Source of the DNA: Lineus longissimus | Taxonomy: Eukaryota > Nemertea > Pilidiophora > Heteronemertea > Lineidae | DNA: 64,000 nt | Direction of reading: 5' to 3' | Assembly: GCF_910592395.1 (NCBI RefSeq) | Contig: NC_088309.1 | Span: 27,840,599-27,904,598 of the forward strand | Shown: positions 23,801 through 42,586 of the stretch, piece after piece | How positions within the stretch are numbered: position 1 is the first letter of the stretch | Layout of the letters: every line of letters begins with the position of its first letter | Program-made: the position numbers and the translations under genes | The notes under the pieces: model-generated | Database searches by the model: none | The model's input: only the letters and a program-made list of their open reading frames with translations | Told to the model about the DNA's origin: nothing

Positions 23801-26800
23801 TTTAACTTCTTTGCCAACCTCACGCGCCATGAAACCTATGACCGAGAATATAGCAAACCCAGCGAAGACGCTTGTACTGCAGTTAATCACGGCTACGATG
23901 ACCGCATCCCTGAACAGAGAAAAGATGAGCGATATCGTCAGATGGAGGATTATACATCATGATGAGTAGATCGTGTTGAAAGCTTCCACTGCAGTTTTGC
24001 ATAGACATATTGAATACTTTTCATAAGGGGAACACTTTCTAAAATTCATTCGCATGAACAGACAAACATAGTGGGACTTACCGGTAGCAGTTGTTGTGAA
24101 ACTTGTTATAACTTGCAAATGTGATGAGTCCACCCCAAGCCGGCCCGAGTGAGTAGAAGATCTGAGAGGCTGCATCTTTCCACACCTGAAATTAAAGAGT
24201 CGATATAGCCTGGCATGTTGACAAACCACCCGGCTCACACGTCTGTTGGACCAGGTAAGAAACCAGTCTGAACATGGCAGCGGCCCCAGGTCAGGTGACT
24301 ATTGCTGATAAGGCTTGGATTTCGTGCTCGTCTTCTTTCTTCACCTCATGCGATCATTGGCCAAAGAACTTTCAAAATACAGCGTAGAGAATACTGTAGT
24401 GCTCATCCGTCTCCTCTATTGGCGTACCGGTCGTCCCTCAATCCTAAAGCCGGGCACGCAGAGAGTAGTGTGTACTGTGAAATATTAAGAGGAAGAAACG
24501 GTATCCTCCCTGACTATACTAATTTGACTTGCCGTTGCATCAGAGAGTTTCTCGAGAGTCGGCACGATATAGAAGTATATTCCATTACTGGCGCCCGGCA
24601 GAGTAGCACCCCGGATAAGCAGCGCAACCAACACGACGTAGGGGAAGAGGGCGGTGAAGTAGACAACCTGAAAAAGGTAAAACCGGGCAAGAATTTTAGT
24701 TATCAAAGATAGTTGCATCGTTACACGGGGAAGGGAGGGGGGGGGGCTCTGAATCAAATTGGCGGTTGTCTTTGGGTCTGGGTCGATGCAGTTTATTACG
24801 AAGTGACCCAAATAAAAGTCAAAGGTTGTAGTAAATGAGAAATTCGTAAAAACACGCTGTTCTGCAGTCTAGTAACCTGGTGTTGATGTGAATTTCAGCA
24901 AACATGGTTGAAAAAGGTACGTGCCTTTCCTGCGGACTTGATGCCCTTGACCAAACAGAAGAAGACGATGATCCAGGCGAGAATGAGGCAGATGACAAGT
25001 TGCCAGCGCACGGTCCCCAGCTCCTCAATACCACTACTTATGTCAAGCACGTACCGTCTGAAAATGATAAATGGAAATTGGTTAGTAGTCGACGAAAACG
25101 TTCCGAACGAGCAATAACTGATCGCAGCTTGTGCTGCTGAGTTCTGCCATATAGGTCGTTGTTGTCATTTTATCAAAAGATGGAAAAACGCCCGGAGGTA
25201 GAAGAAGGAGTAAGCCCGATCTTAGCAGTGTCCCATCACATACACATACTCACTCCCAGTATTCCTGGCTTGGCGAAGTTTCGTTTCCGGTGAAGACACG
25301 AGTAGCCGTGCAGTTCGCCATCGTATTATTGGTACATTCTGAAAATGAGTGATGTTATTTTAAAAGAATATAATGGGATGCCCAAAAGAACGATAAAGTT
25401 AAACTATGAACAGTGACTTAGCATCAGGAAAGAGCAACAGACGATATCGGCAACCATGAAATGGCTATCATTTCAACACCCGGGGCAGCAAGATCATGGA
25501 AATAAAGGAAAGAGTCGTCTGAACATTCACTGAATGCGGGGGCGCGAAGTTTTATTCACATAGTACGTACGAAGGTCGGAGAGTTCTCTCCTGTAGCAGT
25601 TGGGTGTATTCCAGTAGTTGTTGCACGACGCCCACGGTACCTCGTAGGAGAAGGAAGCAAAGAGGTAGAAGATGATCCACATGACCACCACGTTGTAATA
25701 GGCACAGGTCAGCCAGGAGATGATCACTGAGGCATACCCTAGCCCTAAAGATAGCAAGTGGCACGATTTAACATATAACTCAAGCTAAAACATGTTCAAA
25801 TTTCAATAACTGCCAAATGGGTATCATTGCATGCCAAAACAATGTTATGACGGGAAATATACTTGGAACACTGCAGCTTTACTGCGATATCAACCATGCT
25901 AATAGAAGATAAAAGAACAATACAGTGATTTAATCGTTGCTTAACGAAGGGATGTTGTGATGTCAGTCTGGGATCTCTCCAGAACATCCCTTCCAGATGT
26001 ATCGAGACGCACGGCATACAAATACATGAATACAGAAATCAGCGGCGGCAAATTTTGCCAGAACCTCGTTGCTAACCTCTAAAAGCTGGTGATATCTTCC
26101 ACACTGCCATGGCCCCGTAGTTTGAGAACTGTCCGATCGCCAACTCCATAAAGAAAATTGGTAGACCTGCGATTGCCAACATCAAGATGTACGGAATGAG
26201 GAAGGCACCTGAAAATGGAAGAAATATATAGACTGGTGAACGAAATGTAGTGATTGCTAAGAATCCGGCAAACAAGCGGTTGATGTGCCATGCTAGTACT
26301 TGTATAATGAAGTAAGAACGTAACATGTACAATATCCGAGCAAATGTGACTTCAGTATTTCACTTCCGACATTCTCTCAACAAAATGTTGACACTACAGC
26401 GAGGAAGCCATGAGGATCATTGCTAGCTCATGGCCAGCCGCCTCCCGTTTCAGTGCTATAGCTGACGCGGGCATTTAGAACGATGTGTCCCCTCTCTTCT
26501 CTCACTGGCAGTGATTGAGTTATCTAAAATATGATAAATTGCCGGCGGCAGACTCTGATGATAGACTTACCCCCTCCATTCCTGTAGCAGAGATAAGGAA
26601 ACCTCCACACATTACCAAGACCGACAGCGAAACCAACACACGTTAGGATGAAGTCCAACTGTCGGCCCCAATTTCCCCTGTTACCAAGCTTCACTTCATT
26701 GCCGCCACTGGCAGTGCTGTCAGTAAGCGGCGGCTGAAAGTCAAATCACGCAAGTTTTCAGGTGAAAATAACTCTTTTTCTTTGATTTCTGTGAAAACGA

Positions 26801-27996
26801 CTGTGACTTGATGTGTTTCTTATGGCGATGTGGCATGTGGCTTTTGCGAAGCATCAAAAGAGATAAAGGCAAACACCTCAGCAAAACTTTCAAATGACAA
26901 ACTATGTATTAGAATTGATTACTCATACCGGGCCAAGTGAATATCAAATGTCTTTAAGTGCATACAGGCGACATGCTAAGTTAAATCTTAACCCGAGCAT
27001 ACAGATATCACAAAGGAATCCAAACACTGTGCGTTTCTCAAAGACCGGGGCGAGGTTTTGATCCGTGACTCGATATTGCCGACCTTCGTTGGAAATATCA
27101 GCGAGTGATCGATCGTGGTGAACTCGAGGAGTGTGCAACTAGGTAAAAAGTGGTCCCTCCTCTGCTGAAAACGTCACATTTGATCTAAAGGCAAACCAAT
27201 GGATTATCCAAACTCAGATATACATATGTAAAATTGGTGTATTACAGGCAAGCAGGTCGTAAGAGTTTGCAATATCCCAAGATACACATGTGGAATATCA
27301 GGAGACCAATGATTCTTGACGGTCATATCCTCTGTAGAGCCAACCGTAACCCGTCAGAATACAGGGACTCGACACTTTTCCCAGGGTGGCATTTTCTATT
27401 TCTACACCGTCATTCTAAGAATGGCGACCACCGAACGATGCCCAATCGTAAATGAGAACTAAGACCATCACTAAAACAAGGGGTATTGTTTCTATTCCCG
27501 TAACACTGGTACGACTGAACGTTTCACCGATTCATTCCGGACCTCACTAGGATGTGACGAACGGCCAGACCTTGGCATACATATCAGCTGTATTCCTCTT
27601 GGTCATCGCCTAGTTCTCGTCACATTAAAGGGTGACTAAATGAGTTTGAGCTTTTTCACGTCGCCAACCTATTCACCGGTCACGCTACCTCAACAAGGAG
27701 CACGAGATCCAAGGACCAAAGGACCAAGTCACTAGAACTGCTCGTAGAAACCACCCATCACCTTGGAGGAGGATTGCTTGATGATTACGAATCGTTCAAA
27801 GCTTCTCCCTCAACAAAACTAGTCTATGTTGACGACATCGTATTCCTACAGTACATGTTCAGTCAATATTTTGGTTTCAAATGTGACTTGCTTCGCGCAC
27901 GAACGTCAGAAAACAGAGATGGGGAGAGTGAGTACATGTAATTCGAAAAACTTTGTAAAATAAAATGTACAATACCTTCTCATCATCCTTGCCCAT
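20837..27996 (-). CDS. SLC6: SLC6 Na+/Cl--dependent transporter, glycine-transporter-like, copy B
   Basis: Modelled at 644 aa. Exons high to low: 27976-27996 (MGKDDEK), 26571-26733, 26077-26208, 25571-25744, 25254-25338, 24925-25057, 24533-24667, 24082-24185, 23785-23909, 23235-23347, 22786-22917, 22445-22544, 22163-22263, 21752-21919, 20837-21085. TM1 reads [17 protein letters not shown]2 has [11 protein letters not shown] followed by several N-glycosylation sites (NNT, NCT, NET); TM6 reads [17 protein letters not shown]. The intron phases equal those of copy A. Two donors (after 24925 and after 24533 on the minus strand) fit only as GC rather than GT. The cytosolic tail is the longest of the three, with a charged helix and AAYDNPTFD close to the end. 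It is the most divergent member of the array. The substrate is inferred as a small neutral amino acid; this is not proven. Confidence 0.92.
21275..21360. repeat. Inverted repeat / hairpin in copy B intron
   Basis: Arms 21275-21299 and 21336-21360 are complementary over 24 of 25 positions with a 36 nt loop, giving an 86 nt hairpin. It lies in the intron between 21085 and 21752 and would be present in the copy B pre-mRNA on the minus strand. The size resembles a microRNA precursor, but a small inverted-repeat element is equally possible. Confidence 0.8.
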
Positions 27997-28553
27997 GGCT
28001 GCCAATACTGATGTCAACGATAGCCTAGAACCGCACCTCGCTTCTGAAAAGGCCACTGTTGATAGCCAACAGTATAATCCTAGCGCCTTTCTTGGCCTAG
28101 TTGGGCGTTTATCATGAAAGACAGGTGGGGTTACTTTGGATAAGTCTTTTGATATTCTCCATTCAGCTATGACATCAGGTTATGAGAAAGCAATGCACTC
28201 AGAATGTATAGCATTCATTATATTTATGTAAAGAATTCCTGTTCTATGAATCGTTTATTTTGAAGGTTTCGACAGAGCTACAACAATATGACACGATGCC
28301 GGACAAGATCAATGATTTAGATGATCTTATGGTTGGGGGTCTGTTTTAAACACATATAGCGCGGTCACCATTTGCTTAGAGGTGCTTTGGGCCAATCGAG
28401 TAAGAGCCACCCTTCATTTTCTATTTGGCCTCACAAGAAGAACAGCGTACGAAATACTATGATAAGAGAATATCCGATTGTTGAAGAATGCAGAAGTCCA
28501 TCCATAACGGTTACATACGTTACGTATCCTTAACGACGTTATCTCTATTAGAT

Positions 28554-28679
28554 AATAGTGAGGTTTCGCAACCACCCGGTTAGGCCCTACGACGACGTTT
28601 ATCTATTGTGTGAGTTCACCCGAACAATAGATAAACGTCGTCGAAGGGCCTAACCGGGTGGTTGCGAAACCTCACTATT
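28554..28679. repeat. Near-perfect 56 bp inverted repeat
   Basis: Left arm 28554-28609 and right arm 28624-28679 are complementary over 55 of 56 positions, separated by 14 nt that themselves begin with the small palindrome GTGAGTTCAC. The arms are GC-rich relative to the flanks and contain CCACCCGGTTAGG. No transposase or clear target-site duplication was seen beside it. Confidence 0.93.
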
Positions 28680-28810
28680 CTCATTTAAGACGAAACGATT
28701 CTTGTAAACCCAGACCAGCAGACGACGATCTGAAATGTAGTTATTGTGTGCTGTCACTATAGTATTATTAACCACAGAACAAGCTCGACTATAGGTGATA
28801 AACTACTACT

Positions 28811-28816
28811 TTTATT
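28811..28816 (-). terminator. Putative poly(A) signal of SLC6 copy C
   Basis: AATAAA on the minus strand about 295 nt after the copy C stop codon. Confidence 0.45.
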
Positions 28817-29110
28817 ACGCAAATTTGTACATAAAACATTATAAAAGGTACAAAAATAAAATTGACAAAGTTTACTAAAAGTCAGTCTTGCGAATTAAGA
28901 TGCGGACGGAACTGGACTATTTGCATTATACATAGGTATTTATACCATTTACCACATGCAAACTCCATCATGCCATCCCCGAATTAGATGACTAAGGACT
29001 TCTGCATCTCATCCATATACGATGGACAATTATTTGGCCTTCTACTACTCGTGTCAGGCAGTTGAAATGAAAAAAATTCGTCAGGCAGTGATCGGCCGGG
29101 TATCACTTTC

Positions 29111-35177
<6,067 letters not shown>

Positions 35178-37263
35178 ATCAGCAGACGTTTTGTGTTCAC
35201 ATTGGAAATATGGTTCCCAACTATCGAACAAATCCCTGTCACCTACTTGTGCAACGCTCGAGCATTTAAGTCAGAATGCGAACCCAAACAGACTTGTTTG
35301 CCCAAAAAGGAATTAGGCCACGAGATATTTGGACAATTACTGCATGATGAATAGAAACAAGATGAATAGACGCATTCGAGCTTGAGAAACGTAGTCGTCA
35401 TTGTAGGCGACCACGACAAAGAACGGCCATCGTTGCCAGAGATTATCAGTTTTTATCAGGGTATATAGGGATTATCAGATTATCAGGGCTATTGCCTCCA
35501 ACCCCAAGCAGGGTCGGCCAGGTTGTCGAACCCAAAAGCCTCCAAGTCAAAGTTTTTTTCTAAGAACGTAAGAAGTTAAATTCATAATAACTCACAAATT
35601 GTTTATGGAATATGCGATTTCGCCTAAGGCAATCACATCTGAAGCAGGTCACTGGTAAGATTACTGATTATACGATACATAAAACAGGGAGCTTTCCCGA
35701 AAGCCAAGGCCAGCTAAGTTGACCATCACTGACGACTGTGCACGATAAGAAGTTACCTTCAAAATATGACTATGTTGTGATAAAAAGCTTTATTTGATTC
35801 AACAAATTATACAAATTTAAGTTTTCGACAAATTGTAATAATTGTACGATGAATAACAAATTCTATATTAATAAAGGATATGATACAGCAGGTTCTATTA
35901 ACGATGCGATACGATACGATGCTAGCGGTTATATCTATCTACAACAAGTTATATCAATATCCAATATCTTACAACAGGTTCTCTAAATGATGCGATACGA
36001 TGCGGTGCTATAAAAGTTATATCTATCTTACGACAAGTTCTCTTAAACGTTGAAATATTAACGCCGGATATGTTGTTGATATAGGTGTGATGAACGAGCA
36101 TTTGCTTCTATTCGCAGCTGTGCAAGAGGCAACATCAATTAGTCATACAGGGCAGAGACCTGTATTCATCCACGACCGGAGTCACATAGAGCTTATCAAA
36201 ATGTCAAGTTGTGGTAAATACATGGCTGGGATGGACCAAAGTGGAATTAATTCTCAATCGGTGGTTGATTCTTAATCTACAGAGTCAGGCCATCACAAAA
36301 ATATGCTTTTTGATAATATATTTAAGAAAATGTGGTCTCACTGGTCAGTTTAGAACTTGTACTTTGACAGGGCCATATCAATGCGCCAGTGACGTTTTGA
36401 TGGATATGGTGTACGGAAATCTTTTTTTCTCAGGCAATCGGTGTTGGAATTTTTAAAAACTTTATTATTCTATTGGCAAAGGGTTCTTCTTGACACATAT
36501 AAAATTTTGTGCAGATTGATTGGTCCAATGTGTACTTTTTTTACCAAAACCTATGCACAACAATGTACACGTAATGTACACATGTTTTAATAGAGGACTC
36601 TGGCCTACAAGTCACACAATTCGGAGAACCCCATATGAGTCAACAGTGCATTTTTGAATGTGCTAATTGCTTTTTTTTTATAACAAAGAAATATGAAATT
36701 TTGCTGGTTAGTATATGAAAATCATATTTCAGTTTTTTCCGCTTGACACCGTCTGTTAGGAACAGAGTTGGAATATTGAATCTGCTGACTATTGGCTGGT
36801 GTTGTGGTTCGCGGAAGTTGGCGCACCCGAACTCGAAATGAGGTCAGAGGCTTATGCATAAGCTTGCATAAATCTCACTTAGCCAGCTGATCACTTAAAT
36901 GGAAAGGGCCAAGTTACAGGGATATCCGAACCTCAGGGGCGAAATGCTCGTAACGCGAGATCGTATCTATTCAGTTCAGAGCCCCTATCAGATTATAATT
37001 AGTGACAGATATCATCTGACATCTGTGTTGTCACATCCGACAGTGAGTCGGCAAATAATTGTTGAATATCCAGTTCTCATTTTTTGCTGACAGAGAACCA
37101 ATTTTACAAACTGAAAGTTTTATCAAGCACTCACAGAAGCAGGTCCAGACATTTGTTGACCACAACTAAAAAAATGAGCAATCTTATAATTTGACGTTCG
37201 CTGGCATGTACCGTAATGATAACGTATATTTAATATAAGTAGACTCATTTTCATGACTCATTT
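35178..37263. other. Spacer between SLC6 copy C and the kinase gene
   Basis: AT-rich sequence with low-complexity patches: short ATTATCAG repeats at about 35440-35490, and an imperfect unit of roughly 70 bp containing GATACGATGC, GTTATATCTATCT and CAAGTTCTC, repeated about three times between 35870 and 36050. No exon was recognised. An ATTAAA on the minus strand (37229-37234) 30 nt after the kinase stop may serve as its poly(A) signal. Confidence 0.55.
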
Positions 37264-40200
37264 TCATGTCACTAACTTTTTCGCCCCCGAAGCCTTCCTG
37301 ATGCGGTACCCTTGCATGATCTCCCGTGGTGTGGGCTTGGCTGGTCCTCTTTCCGTCGTGGTGACCAGCTCTGATGGTGAAATCGACAGATGGACAGTCT
37401 TGGGCCTTTCGTAGGGTGGATGTGATGTCATCGGAGAGCCTCGGGTCTTTGGTATAGTCGGCCTGGCGGTTGTGGATCGATCCGGCGGCGGCTGTAGAGT
37501 CGACCTAACGGTGGAAGCCCAACGCATTGTTGGTTTTGCCTTCGCTGGCGACGGGTATCCATTCGGTGTGGTTGGTCCACTTGGATGATAAGCTACGACG
37601 CGTGACTGAGTCGCCTGGTTGGTGCATTCATTTGAAACGCGCGTTGGACTTACACAAAAGACCCCGCTATGGGATAGAGTCGTCTCGTCGGAAGGCTTGA
37701 CTAGAAAAGGCTTTCCTCGAAATTTACTAGTCAGCCCAATCATCAGCTTCTGTGGCCTTTTGTGTGAGGGAACAGGTCCATTTGTCATCAGTTGTCTCCC
37801 AGGGGAAGCGCATCTTCGATCTCTTACGTTACAATTGGACTTGAATTGCGGGGAGATCATTCTAATCTGTGGAGATTGCGGCTTTGGCGACAGATCTTGC
37901 TCCCAGATTTCTGTTACGATTGACCTATCTTGGCCTGTCGCGATATCCTGAAGAACAACAACACCTACGTCATCACACTGGAGTTGGTTTTGAAAATACC
38001 ACTGCATACTCATTATTGAAATATTTTCAATAAGACCCTGATTCGGTGACCGTCTACTGTCTTTTTCTTGATCCTCTTCTCTATTTTTGGGAGGTAGGAG
38101 ATTTCTGATTCAATTCTAAAATACTCCGCTAAGATGGTAAACTTACGTTAATATGGCCATATTGAAATTGTGTCGGAGTCAAGGGGGCCCTGCCGGTTAA
38201 CCTGCCATCTGGTCGACGGGGACTGGGACTCCTCGGTCCCAGGTCTTCAGGCGTGGCTCGCTGCGGTGGACGAGGGTTCGGATTGACACCCGATGGCGAA
38301 TACGCGCGAGTTTTGCATCCACCAAGGCTTTTGAACTCCGGGTTTTTCAGCGGAGAGTTGACTCGCTGCACGATCTAGAAGTATCAAAGTGGACCAATTG
38401 AGATTTGGTATAGGTATGGTACATGCCTGTGCACAAGCAGGCAAACGTAAATATTCTTTCACTTTGATACTATAGGCATGATAAGTGCTATGGTCTTGAT
38501 AACTTGAAAAATCGATGATACTACGTGAAACTATCTGAGCGCGAAGTCTCATTCTTGCCATATAGTATATTGACCCAACAAACCCCTTAGCCTGAAGTCT
38601 CATTCTTGCCATATCGTATATTGACCCAACAAACCCCTTAACCTGATGCTTTCCATCTTCATGTGAGTTCGTTAAACGTAAGTTCAAGAAGAGGATAATT
38701 CGTTGACTGGTATCCGTTGCCTTCTTTCATTGGCTTATCATGCAGATCGTAGCAGCATCTTTGGATTGGACGGAGATTGGTTCTTACTGAAAGGGGATAT
38801 TTCCTGACGTCGTTGGAACAAACTGGTTTGTCAGAGTTAATCATTTCCGCTGGATCCTTCACCTCGATCTCTGTCGCTGGCACACCACGTGTCGGTCCGG
38901 CACCACCTCCCCTGGCACGCGGAACTTCTAGCACAAACTCCGCTGGATCTTCTGGTGAGGGCGTTGGAGCGAATTCCGGTTTCTTCTGCACTATATTGGC
39001 GAGGCGAGATGAGTTGAGCTTGGGCGGCTTACCACCACGAATGTTCGCTGACATCGCCAGGACAAGGTTGTTGCCTGAAAGAGTTGGTTGAGTATGTCAC
39101 AACGATCCAATCGAAACAAATCAGGTCTAAAAACATTATACATCCAAGGGAGTAATGAATCTTGGACCATGCGTCGGGGAGGATGTCGGCCTGGACATTG
39201 TAAGCATACGTGATGGTCGAACACTAGTGATCATTACAAAGTCCCATCACGCGCACCCAGAGCTTTCTGTGAGCGTGGGCAAACCTAGTAGATTCATTGT
39301 CGCTGGCTTGTGGTTATGGCTGTTCTTCCAGCAAAAATACCACCACGGACCTCTATATACATGTAAATAGAAGTCCGTGATACCAGACTGATAACAAGTG
39401 ATACCTACTCCTGCCCTGAACTCGGCTGCGGAGCGTGACTGTCTCCTGGACAGCGTGCTGCACCATGATTGTAGCGACTCCTGGTCTCTTCTTCGCAAGC
39501 GCTGGCACAGGGTCATGCGTGTCTGTGTAGATATAAGGGAACTTAACCTCCACAGTACCCTTTTGAGCTTTAGCCAGCTACAAAATACAAAGGTCAATGT
39601 GACAAGTTAGTTGATGAATTGATCATCCTTGAACATTATGAGAAGTTTAGATGAGGGAGTGCATATTAAAATCAAGTAAAATCATACTTGTACCAGTTTT
39701 AGACGCCTGACATTCTACATACCCGAGACAGTCCAAATGGCCAGAAAAGGCAAAGTGTAGCGCAGTATGAGCGCTCCTTGGTTTCTGCGGAAAGGTTTGT
39801 GGTTTAGGCTGGGAATGATGTGAAGCACTTTGAAACAGTTGTACAGTATAACAGGGGTCAAAATGAGATCATATTTCTATGGATCTAAGCTACAGGGAAA
39901 TGCCGATATGATCTTACCGCTTGAGCACTGATGATAGTCTTTGCAGAGATTCGCTTCCTGGCGAGCCAAGGGTGGTGCATGATCTCGATGATGGAGAGGC
40001 GAGACTCCGGGTCATACTGCAGGATGTTGCGGATAAGATCGCGACATTCTAACCGAGGAAAGCAAGAAATGTAGGAGAGGGAAGAGGAAAAGGAGAAGAG
40101 AGAAATTAAGTCAAGGTGAAGGTCGCAGATTACATGGTATCTTGGCAGCTAATACTTGTCGCCACGCAACAGTCGTTAGAAACAAATTTGGACGAACCAT

Positions 40201-42586
40201 TGGTAACACATTGCGTACCCAATCAGAGGTATCGTCCAGTTAGCGGGAGAAAGAGGACGTGGGGAGAGAGGCAAGCTGAACTCGCGAGGCAGTCCACTCG
40301 TAATGCTTTGATACTACCTTCAGGGGAAGGGCGAGGCCGGGCCACTGCTTCCGGAGTGTATGGCAGACGGAAAAGGAGAATCGAACAGAGAAGCAGAAGC
40401 AGGTTCAGAACAATATTAGGAAATACTTAACTTTGATTTCAATGACTCACCTTTGGAGACTGTCCAAGCAAACGAGAATTTCTGCTTGCGCATCATATCC
40501 TCTATGACAGGAATACGATCGTCGTTGAAGGGGATTTTACCATTTACCATGATGTAAAGGATGATACCCCTGAAAGATAATCAGTTGATGAATGTGTGTA
40601 GGCCTATGTGATATTTCATGTCCACTGGAATCGTGACACTAGGTGTCCTCGCAGCGCTTCGGTGATTTCTCTGTTTCGAATTCACGTCACACTTTCCAAG
40701 AGGTATCAAACTATCATATTTTCGTCAGAAGGTGCTAGTCTAGTCTAAGTGGCAATGTTGGTCCTGTGTCTATACTTACAGGCTCCAAGTGTCGGCAAGT
40801 TTGGCATCATAGTTCTTGTTTGTCAGCACCTCTGGAGCGACGTAGGCGAATGAGCCGCAAACGATCTTCATCGCGGGGATGTTTTTGACGTTGATGCCGG
40901 AGCCAGAATCTGTTGGGAGGAAAAATTGGTGAGAGCTAGAAACAAAAGCTTGTAATATCAGTCAAAACTAATCGCTGATAGTCTCTTGCAGTGACCAGAG
41001 GGTCGTAGGTAGTCAAGGGCCCAAGTAATACCAGTCGAAGAGGGAAGTAGGAAGCTGTTAGAAAGAAACCTGAATGGAAAACGGAGAATTACACTGCTCT
41101 GCTATATGAGAACAGCGAATAAGGAATCTGAATGGAGAAGGTTGACCCCGAAGAGGAAATTATAGACTGTTCTATTATGATGAAATGCCCAGGAAGGGAA
41201 CCTGGATGGAGAAGGTGGACCCGAAGAAGAACCTATTCATGCAATACGTTCAGATAAAATTCAGATTACAGCAGTGGTTTGCCTTGCAGCCATTGTCGAT
41301 CACCAGATAATCACCATATGAATAATAGATTAGACTCTGGCAAGAGGCAGACTAGGGAGACTAATGCGGGTTGGCATCGATACTCACCGGAAAGTTTGAC
41401 CATGTCGTAATCGTCGAGCAGAAATTTCTCTAACTTCAGGTCCCGGTGTGCAAACTTGTGCCTATGGAGGTGTAGCACCCCGCGGCAGACCTGTCTAAAG
41501 TATCTCTTAACTACATCAGCCGGCAAACCCAAATGAGTCGTGTGGTCTTTTCCAAAGTTGATTTTGGTAAGAAGGTCACACTCACATAGTTCACTTACGA
41601 TGTAGTAGAAGTTGTCTGTTTTGAATGACTGTAGGTATTCGACCTGGGGAGAAAAAGGGCAGTTGTTTGGAAAATGTTAAACAGGTTATGCTCTTTCGTA
41701 TTGTATAAAAAAGGCTTTGAAACTGTCAACCTGGCCATCGTTGTTTCCAGTTCCACTGGCCATAAGCAGACGACAGTCACTTACCACATTATCATGAGGT
41801 GGCAGTTGCTGGTGGATCTGTATGTCTCTCGGCATGTACGTTTTTAGGACCTCCTTCTTCGAATGCTGGATGTCTAAAATCTTGATCGCCACCTGATATG
41901 AAGGACGGAAATAAACTTCGTGTGATTGAGGTTCTTTTTGTCTATCACCATTGCTTCCAAAATGTTATTTGACAAGTAAAAAATATGCCCCCTCCAACCG
42001 TAAGCCAAGGATAAAAGTGACAAGTTGTCACAAAAAAAGACAAGAAGAACACTCATAGTCATAGTTTGCAAGCGGCGAGCGGCATTTAGTGATCCCCTCC
42101 CCCGGAAACAATGCGACGACAGTCGAATAATGATATATATTGGCCCCCCCCTCCACCATTGCTCTCCTCGCAAAAACCACGGACCTCAACCTTTATCATA
42201 ACCTAGCAGCTGTTAGTCCACCATTCACCAGAAGGCAGGGAGAAAGGGGTTCAATGTAGGTCACATCCATTACAGGTCCCCCTAAGGGAAAGAATATGAT
42301 AAAACAGAAAATGACAGGCATCGTAAGTGAGTAAACATACTTGACTGTGTCCTTTCCTCTCGGCGTACTTGGCCAATCTGGGGACTTTCAGTTTATGAGG
42401 CAGCATCTGGGCGGTCCGAACAACCGAGGATGAGCCTTCTCCGATGTACTGTCCCAGGCGGTAGCCATAGCGCTCTGCCTCTTGACTCTGGAGTGCAAAG
42501 GATGAAGCGGCGTAGGCGGGACACTTCTTTTTCGTCTCTTTTACTTCATTCACATACTCGATAGACATGATGTCGTCGGACTGCAT
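37264..42586 (-). CDS. TSSK-like serine/threonine kinase homologue with altered catalytic motifs and long C-terminal tail
   Basis: Ten exons, high to low: 42341-42586, 41785-41892, 41388-41643, 40780-40909, 40451-40569, 39918-40048, 39409-39577, 38788-39074, 38147-38374, 37264-37947, giving 785 aa. The kinase domain (about 40-335) most resembles testis-specific kinases: GYRLGQYIGEGSSSVV, VAIK at 83-86, CGSFAYVAPEVL, WSLGIILYIMVNGKIPF. Key positions depart from the norm: alpha-C reads PRDIQI (Asp for Glu), the catalytic loop reads HRDLKLEKF (Lys191 for the Mg-binding Asn) and DFG reads DSG (204-206). Catalytic Asp186 and Lys86 remain. The tail of about 400 residues is basic and Pro/Ser/Thr-rich with no domain I recognise; TSSKs usually have 270-370 residues in total. 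Activity may be weak or lost. The extra length may reflect sperm or cilium anchoring, which is a guess. Confidence 0.88.
38543..38644. repeat. 51 bp tandem duplication in a kinase intron
   Basis: Two near-identical 51 bp copies, each starting GAAGTCTCATTCTTGCCATA and ending AACCCCTTA(G/A)CCT, lie in the intron between 38374 and 38788. Confidence 0.9.

Larger units (their letters stand above)
27997..29110. other. Spacer between SLC6 copies B and C
   Basis: Contains the putative 3' UTR of copy C (about 28811-29110), the long hairpin at 28554-28679 and the upstream region of copy B. No further exon was recognised. Confidence 0.6.

Noticed and set aside
35178-35231. Longer N-terminus for SLC6 copy C (DLFDSWEPYFQC...)
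   Set aside because: The frame is open but starts from a TTG and reaches a stop without an ATG; the first in-frame ATG at 35175-35177 was used. An upstream exon could still supply it.
39723-39777. Possible extra kinase exon (KPRSAHTALHFAFSGH...)
   Set aside because: It has plausible borders, but ends in phase 2 and would force the next exon out of the frame that continues to the 3' exons. Direct joining of 39918-40048 to 39409-39577 keeps phase 0, so this piece was left out; it could be a rare alternative exon.
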